Source of the DNA: JAWLFY01 sp964462125
GTDB lineage: Bacteria; Planctomycetota; Planctomycetia; Pirellulales; Pirellulaceae
DNA: 20,474 bases
Direction of reading: 5' to 3'
NCBI GenBank assembly: GCA_964462125.1
Contig: CAYWXT010000085.1
Coordinates: forward strand, 1-20,474
Part shown: positions 1 to 6,229 of the stretch, in pieces
How the letters are laid out: every line of letters starts with the position of its first letter
Position numbering within the stretch: the first letter of the stretch is position 1
The notes under the pieces: generated by a model
The model's database searches: none
What the model saw: only the letters and a program-made list of their open reading frames with translations
Told to the model about the DNA's origin: nothing
Made by a program: the position numbers and the translations under genes

Positions 1-1401
1 GCACCAGCCGACGACTCCACCGATGCAGCTCCGCAACCTGAGAAGAACCCGCCGGATCGATCGACTGGCGAAATGACGTCGACCATCCCAGACGACCTGC
101 TCGGCAGCTCCCCCTTGGCGGAATCACCCCTGTCGGTCACTCCGGAACCAGCCACAGCGGATGACGGCAGTGATGACGACGGCGTTGGGGATGGCAGCGG
201 TCGGGATGGCATGCGGGATCTGCCGGAAGGGCTGAAACAATACACGCCGTTTCTCGGTTTCGAACCCGAAGGGGGAGAGACAGCCGGGGAACTCGGACCG
301 CCTCCGACGGAAGACGAAATCGAGATCGATGCCGCCGCTGAGGAGGTAATCGACCCGATGCTGCAGGCCAATCCGCTCCCGGAGATCGATATCGAGCGGG
401 CGATGGGGATCGAAATGGCGTTCGCCTCCAGAGGCTATCCCCTGGTGGACTTTGCACTCGTGATCAGTCAGCTGACCGGCGTCCCGATCGAGATCGATTG
501 GGTTTCCTTTGACCTCGTTGACGTCGATGTGCGGGCGCCCGTTCCAACCTCCCAGGCAATGGAGTCGGCGGGGACGCATCTGGCCCAGGCGGCTGCGGCG
601 GTGGACGCAGATGTGCTTGACGAGGAAGCGTTTCTGCGCGTTTCGCCAACCGACGCGCGGTTTCACGACGTCGCCGACCGGCTCCTCGACCTGGACGATT
701 TCGGGGAAGGGCGTCACTCGGCGGTGGAATTTCTCCACGCGTTCTTGGGGGAGCCCGATGACGACCAAGCGGTCGTGCGTCGGGGGACGACGAGAACCGA
801 AACGCAGTTGTCGCTGTTTGCAGTGGAGGCGTTGCGAAGGATGCGCGGGCTTCCGGGAAAGGTCTCCGATGGGCCCTTTTCGCGATGGGCGGGACCGGTC
901 CGGGAAACCAAGCCGTGGAAGCCACTGCAAGGGGGCGACGCCGGGCCGCCGCTGGAAGCCGCCGTCACGATGGCCCAGTTGATACGACAGACCGCGCGGC
1001 GCAACCAGGCAACCTGTTTGATCAACTGGGCCGACGCCGTCCGCCGCCAGATGGCCGCCGATCGCCGCGTCATGCCGCACAACGGTCCCGATGCTGCTGC
1101 AATGCTGGCCGAGACGCTCGAGCCGTTGGGCTTGCAGATCCGAGAGGTCTCGCCCCACTACTGGTGGCTGGGAACCGAAGCGACCTATGACCGGCTGCCG
1201 GTCCTCGTGTGGACCCAGCCGCTGGGCGATAACCGGACCGAGCTCCTAGAGCGAATCGCTAAGGTCATCGCAGAAGGGACCGGCCTGGGGCCCGAAGCCC
1301 CTGACGAGTTTCCGCTCGTATACGATCCGGAGAGCGATCGGGGCTTGATGCTGCTGCCGCGATTCCTGGTGCGACAACTCCCAGAGATCCTGGAACCGTA
1401 G
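1..1401 (+). CDS. Hypothetical protein with STN-like segment, 5' end outside the window
   Basis: The reading frame is open from the first base, and the residues before the first ATG (position 73) are as Pro/Asp/Glu-rich as those after it. That ATG has no Shine-Dalgarno sequence, so the gene probably begins upstream of the window. From the ATG, 442 residues are visible. The first 90 or so are low-complexity and acidic, probably a disordered linker. Around residues 110-160 the text (ASRGYPLVDFALVISQLTGV, then IEIDWVSFDLVDVDVRAPV) resembles the secretin/TonB short N-terminal (STN) fold, with the helix / 'tGv.i.id' / strand pattern. A second partly similar stretch near residues 345-385 contains HYWWLGTEATYDRLPVLVW. 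I do not recognise the family and assign no function; STN likeness is by eye only. The long open frame on the opposite strand is a GC-rich shadow. The gene converges on mqnC, with 56 bp between the stops. Confidence 0.7.
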   Translation, partial: APADDSTDAAPQPEKNPPDRSTGEMTSTIPDDLLGSSPLAESPLSVTPEPATADDGSDDDGVGDGSGRDGMRDLPEGLKQYTPFLGFEPEGGETAGELGPPPTEDEIEIDAAAEEVIDPMLQANPLPEIDIERAMGIEMAFASRGYPLVDFALVISQLTGVPIEIDWVSFDLVDVDVRAPVPTSQAMESAGTHLAQAAAAVDADVLDEEAFLRVSPTDARFHDVADRLLDLDDFGEGRHSAVEFLHAFLGEPDDDQAVVRRGTTRTETQLSLFAVEALRRMRGLPGKVSDGPFSRWAGPVRETKPWKPLQGGDAGPPLEAAVTMAQLIRQTARRNQATCLINWADAVRRQMAADRRVMPHNGPDAAAMLAETLEPLGLQIREVSPHYWWLGTEATYDRLPVLVWTQPLGDNRTELLERIAKVIAEGTGLGPEAPDEFPLVYDPESDRGLMLLPRFLVRQLPEILEP

Positions 1402-1457
1402 TGGCTTGTCACCGCTCCTGCACGCTCGTCTCGCAGGTGAGAACGTTCGATCGCGGC

Positions 1458-2609
1458 TTAAACCGCCAGCCGCACCAGTTGCTTGGGATCGTTGTTCCCG
1501 TTGGCCTCGATCGCCCGCCGCTGCAGTTCTGGATCGACCAGATTGTAGAACACATCGCGCTGGCGGGCTTCGAACCCGAGTTCCTCGATCGCCTCGCGGA
1601 TCTGCTGCAGCGTCAAATAGTGAACCGTCCCCGCTTCGGCGACGACGTTCTCCTCGATCATCAAGCTCCCCATGTCGTTGGCGCCAAACAACAAGGCGAG
1701 CTGGCCGATCTTCAAACCCTGCGTCACCCAGCTGCTCTGCAGACTGGGCACGTTGTCGAGATAAAGACGCGAGACGGCGAGCATCTTCAGGTACTCGAAC
1801 GAGCCAGCCGGAGGGAGATGCGAGATGTCGGTGTGGTCCGGCTGGAACGTCCAACAGATGAACGCCGTGAAGCCGCCGGTTTCGTCCTGCAGGCGACGGA
1901 TGCGGTCGAGATGCTCGATCCGCTCGGCCAGCGTCTCCACGTGACCGAACATCATCGTCGCACTGCTCTTGCCTCCCAAACGGTGCCAAACCCGCATCAC
2001 GTTCAGCCAATCTTCGGTATTGACCTTCCCGCGGGTCAACTCATCCCGAACACGGTCGACCAGGATCTCCGCTCCGCCGCCCGGTACACTTCCCAGACCC
2101 GCCTCTTGGAGCCGCGCTAGAACCTCTTCGATAGAAAGCCGGTTGACCTTGGTGAAGTGGTGCAGCTCCGGGGGACTGAAACCGTGGATGTTGACTTCAG
2201 GAAATGACGACTTGATGTCCCGCAACATCTCCTCGTACCAATCGAGCTTGTACTTGGGATGCAAACCGCCTTGCAGCAAGATCTGGTTGCCGCCCAGGGC
2301 GACCGTTTGCTCGATCTTTTCGAGCAACTCCTCGCGGGGCAACACGTAACCCTCGTCGCTTTTGGGGCCGCGATAGAATGCGCAAAAATGGCACACCGCC
2401 GTGCAAATGTTGGTGTAGTTGATGTTCCGGTCGATGTTGTAGGTGCGGTACGACTCGGGATGCAGTCGCCGGCTGACCGCGTCGGCCGCGGCTCCGAGTG
2501 AGGCGAGCTCGTGGCATTCAAGTAGCTGCAGCCCCTCGGCAGGTGTCAGCCGCTCCCCCGCAACCGATTTCTCAAGCAGGTCCCGGATCTCGGTCGAATC
2601 GGAAATCAT
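1458..2609 (-). CDS. mqnC: Cyclic dehypoxanthinyl futalosine synthase (MqnC), radical SAM
   Basis: Radical SAM enzyme that cyclises dehypoxanthine futalosine in the futalosine route to menaquinone; cytoplasmic. The iron-sulfur motif is CTAVCHFCAFYR (C-x3-C-x2-C, Cys 69, 73, 76), preceded by NINYTNI. GGLHPKY, HGFSPPE, the glycine-rich GSVPGGGAE and the C-terminal FICWTFQPDHT favour MqnC over its paralogue MqnE. Length is about 383 aa, normal for the family. I chose the ATG at 2609 because AGAGG lies about 11 nt upstream and it sits 7 nt after the mqnA stop. An in-frame ATG at 2639 would add 10 residues and overlap mqnA, but has no ribosome binding site. It is almost certainly co-transcribed with mqnA. 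The other futalosine genes (mqnB, mqnD, mqnE) are not in this window. Confidence 0.95.
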   Translation of the reverse strand: MISDSTEIRDLLEKSVAGERLTPAEGLQLLECHELASLGAAADAVSRRLHPESYRTYNIDRNINYTNICTAVCHFCAFYRGPKSDEGYVLPREELLEKIEQTVALGGNQILLQGGLHPKYKLDWYEEMLRDIKSSFPEVNIHGFSPPELHHFTKVNRLSIEEVLARLQEAGLGSVPGGGAEILVDRVRDELTRGKVNTEDWLNVMRVWHRLGGKSSATMMFGHVETLAERIEHLDRIRRLQDETGGFTAFICWTFQPDHTDISHLPPAGSFEYLKMLAVSRLYLDNVPSLQSSWVTQGLKIGQLALLFGANDMGSLMIEENVVAEAGTVHYLTLQQIREAIEELGFEARQRDVFYNLVDPELQRRAIEANGNNDPKQLVRLAV

Positions 2610-2616
2610 GACTGGG

Positions 2617-3408
2617 TTATCCTCTGGGTGCAGCGACATTGGGTGATGACGATATCAGCCCGAGCCTTTCGAGCCGTGTTCGAAAGGCGTTCAAACCAGC
2701 CTGCTCCCTCCGACCCATCTGGAAGTGCAGGTTTTCGACGAAGTACCGGTGCAGATCCTCCTTGGTCATGCCGTGATGGGCCGACTCTTCGGCAGCGATC
2801 CGCTCGCCGCTCGCCAATCCCTCGTCGCGGCTCGCCTCCAGTATCTCCGCCAAGCCCCGGATGTCGACACCAGGGCGGGCGACCCACATTGCAAACACAA
2901 ACGGCAACTCCGTCCAGCGGCACCAGCGATCCCCAAGGTCCCAGATCTCTTGATACACCCCCCGCTCCGGGTGCATCGCGCGGTCGCCGATGAGCAACAC
3001 CGCATCGGCGTCGACCGACTCCGGTGGTTGATCGATCGGCAAGGGGACCAGCTCAGGTCGCAAATCGTGCATCTCCCACAACAACAGACGTACCAACGCC
3101 GCGCTCGTTCGACTTCCTTCGTCCAGTGCCAGTCGGCCGATATGCCGCACCGGGACGCGGCTCAGTAAGCGGACACTCCAAACGGGGCCGCGGCACGCAA
3201 TCACCGCATCGGAGACAATCCGGTATCCCGAACCGCGAAAATATTCCACCGACGGGATCAAAGCCACGTCCAGTTCGCCCGCTGCGAGCCGCTGAGCCAA
3301 TCGGCTCGGCAGGTCCACCGAAAGCTGCCCGCCCCTTCCAAGCCGGTCCGCTAAGCCAGCGATCAACGGCTTGGTATTTAGATAGGAAACAGCACCGATT
3401 CGTAACAT
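2617..3408 (-). CDS. mqnA: Chorismate dehydratase (MqnA)
   Basis: First committed step of the futalosine menaquinone pathway: dehydration of chorismate to 3-[(1-carboxyvinyl)oxy]benzoate in the cytoplasm. The 263-aa protein starts MLRIGAVSYLNTKPL, the family's characteristic N-terminus. GELDVALIPSVEYF (residues about 44-57), LDEGSRTSAALVRLLL, DAVLLIGDRAM and DLGDRWCRWTELPFVFAMW match the substrate-binding-protein-like fold of MqnA. The open frame extends 61 codons further upstream, but that part is Arg-rich and unlike MqnA. The ATG at 3408 has a GAGG about 5-6 nt upstream, which settles the start. mqnC follows after 7 nt. Upstream is a promoter-like sequence plus a terminator-like leader hairpin (see separate entries), so expression may be controlled by premature termination. 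Identity is firm; regulation is inference. Confidence 0.94.
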   Translation of the reverse strand: MLRIGAVSYLNTKPLIAGLADRLGRGGQLSVDLPSRLAQRLAAGELDVALIPSVEYFRGSGYRIVSDAVIACRGPVWSVRLLSRVPVRHIGRLALDEGSRTSAALVRLLLWEMHDLRPELVPLPIDQPPESVDADAVLLIGDRAMHPERGVYQEIWDLGDRWCRWTELPFVFAMWVARPGVDIRGLAEILEASRDEGLASGERIAAEESAHHGMTKEDLHRYFVENLHFQMGRREQAGLNAFRTRLERLGLISSSPNVAAPRG

Positions 3409-3456
3409 CGAACCCTCGACACGCTGGAACCTCACACGCACAAGAAACACGCGCAC

Positions 3457-3528
3457 AAAAAAAGACGAGAGATCCCGGCCACGACGACGGACAATCTCGA
3501 TCATCCATCGATCAACGGATCTCTCGTC
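3457..3528 (-). promoter_or_regulatory. Terminator-like leader hairpin upstream of mqnA
   Basis: A perfect 12-bp inverted repeat (GACGAGAGATCC at 3464-3475, its complement at 3517-3528) encloses 41 nt. That loop contains a smaller stem, TCGAT/ATCGA around GGATG on the minus strand. On the minus strand the second arm is followed at once by seven T residues (3463-3457). This is the form of an intrinsic terminator, but it lies 48 nt upstream of the mqnA ATG with no minus-strand gene before it. It therefore looks like an attenuator in the mqnA 5' leader. The structure is seen directly; the regulatory role is inference. Confidence 0.5.
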
Positions 3529-3535
3529 GTATGTC

Positions 3536-3563
3536 TTTGTACGCATTGAACACGAACCGTCAA
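3536..3563 (-). promoter_or_regulatory. Putative sigma70-like promoter for mqnA-mqnC
   Basis: On the minus strand, TTGACG (3563-3558, five of six to the -35 consensus) is followed after 16 nt by TACAAA (3541-3536, four of six to the -10). The predicted transcript would start near 3529, at the first arm of the leader inverted repeat. Found by eye only. Confidence 0.4.
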
Positions 3564-3602
3564 GGGCAACCCACCCTTTCAACGAAGACAAATCGATCGG
3601 GA

Positions 3603-3608
3603 TAGAAT
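3603..3608 (+). promoter_or_regulatory. Putative -10 box for a leaderless transcript
   Basis: TAGAAT (five of six to the -10 consensus) ends 6 nt before the ATG at 3615. Transcription would thus start at or next to the start codon. There is no Shine-Dalgarno sequence before this ATG, which fits leaderless translation. No convincing -35 element was found. Confidence 0.3.
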
Positions 3609-3614
3609 GGCACC

Positions 3615-5063
3615 ATGTCGAACGAACTGACCGTCTCGCCCGATCACCACTACCATTTCGTCACCGGGCGACTGGCCGAAGCGTCGGTTCGCGCGATTGT
3701 CGAATCGATCGCCGAAGAGAAAGGCTTCATGTATTCGATCGGTGTGATGCCGATCACCGTTGCCGCCTTGATCACGCCGCAGTGGTTGCTGCGACACCTC
3801 CGTGTTCCCGTCGAAGCGACCCACGTGATCTTGCCCGGATATCTTCGCGAGGGATTGGCGGAGATCCGTGCCGCACTCGATACCCCCGTTCATTGCGGCC
3901 CAAAAGATTGCCGTGAACTTCCCGAATGGCTGGGGCAGCCGCGCCGCGAAATCTCACTGGAACACTACGACATCGAGATCATTGCGGAGATCAATCACTT
4001 TCCAAGACGCCCGCTCGGCGAGATTCTCGATGAAGCGAGAACGCTGCGCGATCAGGGTGCCGATATCATCGACCTCGGTTGTGATCCGTCGGCGCGATGC
4101 CCCCAGATCACCGATTATGTGGCCGCTTTGATCGATGAGGGCCTCCGCGTCTCGATCGACACGTTTGATCCCTGGGAAGCGGCCCAGGCAACCCGGCGCG
4201 GCGCGTCGCTCGTGCTCTCGGTCAACTCGACGAACCGACACGCCGCTGTGGATTGGGGCGCCGAAGTGGTCGCGATCCCTGACACGCCGCAAGATGAGCA
4301 GAGCCTTCACGAGACGATCGAATTCTTGTCACGCCACGACGTCCCGATGCGAATCGACGCGATCCTGGAGCCGATCGGGCTGGGGCTGACCCAGAGCCTG
4401 CTCCGTTACGCCAAAACGCGCGAAGCCTACCCTGAGATCGCAATGATGATGGGGATCGGCAACCTGACCGAGCTGAGCGACGTCGATTCGGCCGGTATCA
4501 ACCTGCTGCTGCTGGGCATCTGCGCCGAGTTGCGAATCGACAGCGTCCTGACCACCCAGGTCATCAACTGGGGACGCTCCTCGGTGCGTGAATGCGACGT
4601 CGCCCGGCGGATGGTGCACCATGCGACCCGGCACCGCATCCCGCCGAAACGGCTCTCCGATCAACTCGTGATGCTGCGTGATCCCCAGCTGCGCCCCTTC
4701 CCCCCCGGCGCCCTGGAATCGCTGGCCGCATCGGTGAAGGACAACAATTACCGAATCTTCGCCCAAGACGGCCAGCTCCATCTCATCTCCGCCGGTTTGC
4801 ATCTGGCCGACAGCGATCCGTTTCGGCTGTTTGATGAGCTGCTTTCCCGCGAACAGTCCGACAATGTCGATCCCGGTCATGCGTTCTATCTCGGTTTCGA
4901 AATGGCGAAGGCCTCGATCGCGCTGACACTGAGCAAACAGTACGAGCAGGACCAGGCTCTCCGTTGGGGGCTGTTGACGCAACCGGAACACCATCATCGC
5001 ATCGCCAGGACCAGCCGCCACCGGAAACGGAACGAGACACCGGGAGACGATCAACCGCGTTAG
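3615..5063 (+). CDS. Dihydropteroate synthase-like protein (DUF6513 + pterin-binding)
   Basis: 482 aa. The N-terminal part, about residues 1-130 (YHFVTGRLAEASVRAIVESI, then SIGVMPITVAALITPQWL), matches the DUF6513-type domain. Residues about 130-330 form a pterin-binding TIM barrel like that of dihydropteroate synthase: DQGADIIDLGCDPSAR, LRVSIDTFDPWEA, VLSVNSTNR, IDAILEPIGLG, MMMGIGNLTELSDVDSAG. Homologues occur in methanogens, methylotrophs and planctomycetes that carry tetrahydromethanopterin-linked C1 metabolism. The usual inference is a role in synthesis of that cofactor, not folate; the reaction is not established for this protein. The C-terminus is basic and probably disordered. No other C1 genes are in view. 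The gene is divergent from mqnA, and a -10-like box just before the ATG suggests a leaderless mRNA. Family call is strong, exact function uncertain. Confidence 0.85.
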   Translation: MSNELTVSPDHHYHFVTGRLAEASVRAIVESIAEEKGFMYSIGVMPITVAALITPQWLLRHLRVPVEATHVILPGYLREGLAEIRAALDTPVHCGPKDCRELPEWLGQPRREISLEHYDIEIIAEINHFPRRPLGEILDEARTLRDQGADIIDLGCDPSARCPQITDYVAALIDEGLRVSIDTFDPWEAAQATRRGASLVLSVNSTNRHAAVDWGAEVVAIPDTPQDEQSLHETIEFLSRHDVPMRIDAILEPIGLGLTQSLLRYAKTREAYPEIAMMMGIGNLTELSDVDSAGINLLLLGICAELRIDSVLTTQVINWGRSSVRECDVARRMVHHATRHRIPPKRLSDQLVMLRDPQLRPFPPGALESLAASVKDNNYRIFAQDGQLHLISAGLHLADSDPFRLFDELLSREQSDNVDPGHAFYLGFEMAKASIALTLSKQYEQDQALRWGLLTQPEHHHRIARTSRHRKRNETPGDDQPR

Positions 5064-5080
5064 GCGACGGCTGAGAACCT

Positions 5081-5098
5081 TGAGCCGACGGCGCTAGC
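5081..5098 (+). repeat. Short dispersed repeat, copy 1 (TGAGCCGnnGGCGCTAGC)
   Basis: This copy begins 18 bp after the stop of the pterin-binding gene. It matches a second copy at 5922-5939 in 16 of 18 positions. It is centred on the self-complementary core GCGCTAGC/GCTAGC. It resembles short intergenic repeats that I recall as common in planctomycete genomes, though that recollection has not been checked. Confidence 0.4.
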
Positions 5099-5171
5099 TG
5101 CGGACCACGACCTGGTGACATGATTTGCATTCGAATTCATACAGCGGGATGATGGGGAGTCGCTGTGTCAC
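5094..5171 (-). pseudogene. Possible FmdB-type zinc-ribbon fragment (25 codons)
   Basis: A minus-strand frame from a GTG (5171) to a TAG (5094) contains PLYEFECKSCHQ. This strongly resembles the start of FmdB-family putative regulatory zinc-ribbon proteins (M-P-x-Y-E-[YF]-x-C-x-x-C). Only one CxxC is present, there is no ribosome binding site, and the stop falls inside the GGCGCTAGC repeat. It may be a remnant of a deleted gene, or chance. Confidence 0.22.
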
Positions 5172-5231
5172 TGCTGAAAAGAAAACCGAAATCCACACGA
5201 TTCTCTCACCCCCACCGAGTTTGAGAAGCCA

Positions 5232-5912
5232 ATGCCGGTTCCATTGCCGCCGCTCTCACGCGAACAATCTCGCCAGGTCGATCAGGTCGCGATCGAGCAG
5301 TACGGCATGTCGGGGCTGGTGCTGATGGAAAACGCCGGCCGGGGAGCGGCCGAGCTGATCAACAGGCTCATCCCCACCGGCCCGATAACGATTCTCTGCG
5401 GCCAGGGCAACAACGCCGGCGATGGCTACGTGATCGCTCGGCACCTGGAGCTTTTGGATCGAGACGTTCAAGTCATTTCCGTCGTCGAACTGGAGCGCCT
5501 CTCCGGCGACGCCGGCGCCAACGCGAAACTCGCCGTGCGAGCCGAGATCCCGATCCAGGTCGTCACCGAGGCGAATCGACTGGCCGAAGCGATCGAGCCA
5601 GCCTCCACCCTGGTCGATTGCCTGCTCGGCACCGGCGCCCGCGGCGATCTGCGGGAACCGTACCGCACGGCGGTGGAGATTGCCAATCGCACCGGCGCCG
5701 CGCGGATCGCCATCGACCTTCCGACCGGCCTTGATTGCGATACCGGTGTGCCCGGCACGCCAACCTTCCAGGCCGAGCATACAATCACATTCGTCTCCCC
5801 CAAGATCGGGTTTGAACAGCCCCAGGCACGCGACAGTGTCGGGGAGATGCATGTCGTGGCGATCGGCGCGCCGAGAAAATTACTCGACTCGATGCGCCAA
5901 CAATTCACCTAG
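5232..5912 (+). CDS. nnrE: NAD(P)H-hydrate epimerase (YjeF N-domain)
   Basis: Interconverts R- and S-epimers of damaged NAD(P)H hydrate so that the dehydratase can repair them; cytoplasmic. The 226-aa protein has the YjeF_N hallmarks in order: MENAGRGAAE (residues 32-41), the nucleotide-binding loop CGQGNNAGDGYVIAR (56-70), DCLLGTGARGDL (around 128), the active-site region AIDLPTGLDCDTG (around 158-170) and TITFVSPKIGFEQP. The C-terminal dehydratase domain (NnrD) found in many bacterial fusions is absent, so this is the single-domain form. The ATG at 5232 has a weak GAGAAG about 6 nt upstream. A possible but poor promoter (GTGACA at 5115, CATACA at 5138, 17 nt apart) lies upstream. The gene is bracketed by two copies of the GGCGCTAGC repeat. 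Confidence 0.93.
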   Translation: MPVPLPPLSREQSRQVDQVAIEQYGMSGLVLMENAGRGAAELINRLIPTGPITILCGQGNNAGDGYVIARHLELLDRDVQVISVVELERLSGDAGANAKLAVRAEIPIQVVTEANRLAEAIEPASTLVDCLLGTGARGDLREPYRTAVEIANRTGAARIAIDLPTGLDCDTGVPGTPTFQAEHTITFVSPKIGFEQPQARDSVGEMHVVAIGAPRKLLDSMRQQFT

Positions 5913-5921
5913 CCATGGGAG

Positions 5922-5942
5922 TGAGCCGTGGGCGCTAGCCCA
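5922..5942 (+). repeat. Short dispersed repeat, copy 2, with hairpin core
   Basis: This second copy of TGAGCCGnnGGCGCTAGC lies 10 bp after the nnrE stop. Here the core is a small hairpin: TGGGC (5929-5933) pairs with GCCCA (5938-5942) around GCTA. It sits just past a stop codon, as copy 1 does. That is a usual place for REP-like elements. Confidence 0.42.
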
Positions 5943-6229
5943 ATGCCGTCCGGTTTGCAGCCGCACGAGAGAGATTTGGGTGTAGGCCGTCACGACATCA
6001 GGTTGCAGCAAGAGTTCAAACCCCGAGACATTCCGTTCTACGGTCGCGTACCTCAGTGGGCAACTTTGCTATCTTGTTCCTGCTGCCGTCCCTTTTCTTG
6101 CTGCAGACGTATCTCGGCGCCAATTCGCTCGTATGCTGCAACCGCCAAATCGTGCCTGAGGATTGTTAAACGCGTCCCATAGGCGCTTGTGCATTTCGGG
6201 ACTAGAAAACAGAACCCAGCGGAAGAGAA
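5943..6229. other. Gene-poor intergenic stretch between nnrE and the DUF1501 gene
   Basis: Together with the repeat just before it, this makes a 317-bp gap between convergent genes. I see no credible gene, tRNA or strong hairpin. Short frames exist on both strands but have neither a ribosome binding site nor recognisable sequence. Base composition is less GC-rich than the neighbouring genes, especially at 6060-6230. Confidence 0.5.

Noticed and set aside
124..1158. 344-codon minus-strand open frame opposite the first gene
   Set aside because: Shadow frame in GC-rich DNA. Its His/Arg-rich text has no family likeness, while the plus-strand frame has protein-like composition and is open to the window edge.
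1411..1440. Terminator between the first gene and mqnC
   Set aside because: Only a 5-bp stem (CCTGC/GCAGG) and no T tract on either strand.
1401..2120. 239-codon plus-strand frame over mqnC
   Set aside because: Antisense shadow of a firmly identified MqnC.
6053..6148. 31-codon minus-strand frame after the DUF1501 gene (Glu/Gln-rich, TTG start)
   Set aside because: The end (LQQEKGRQQEQDSKVAH) looks protein-like, but it is very short, has only a weak CAGG upstream and no recognisable family.
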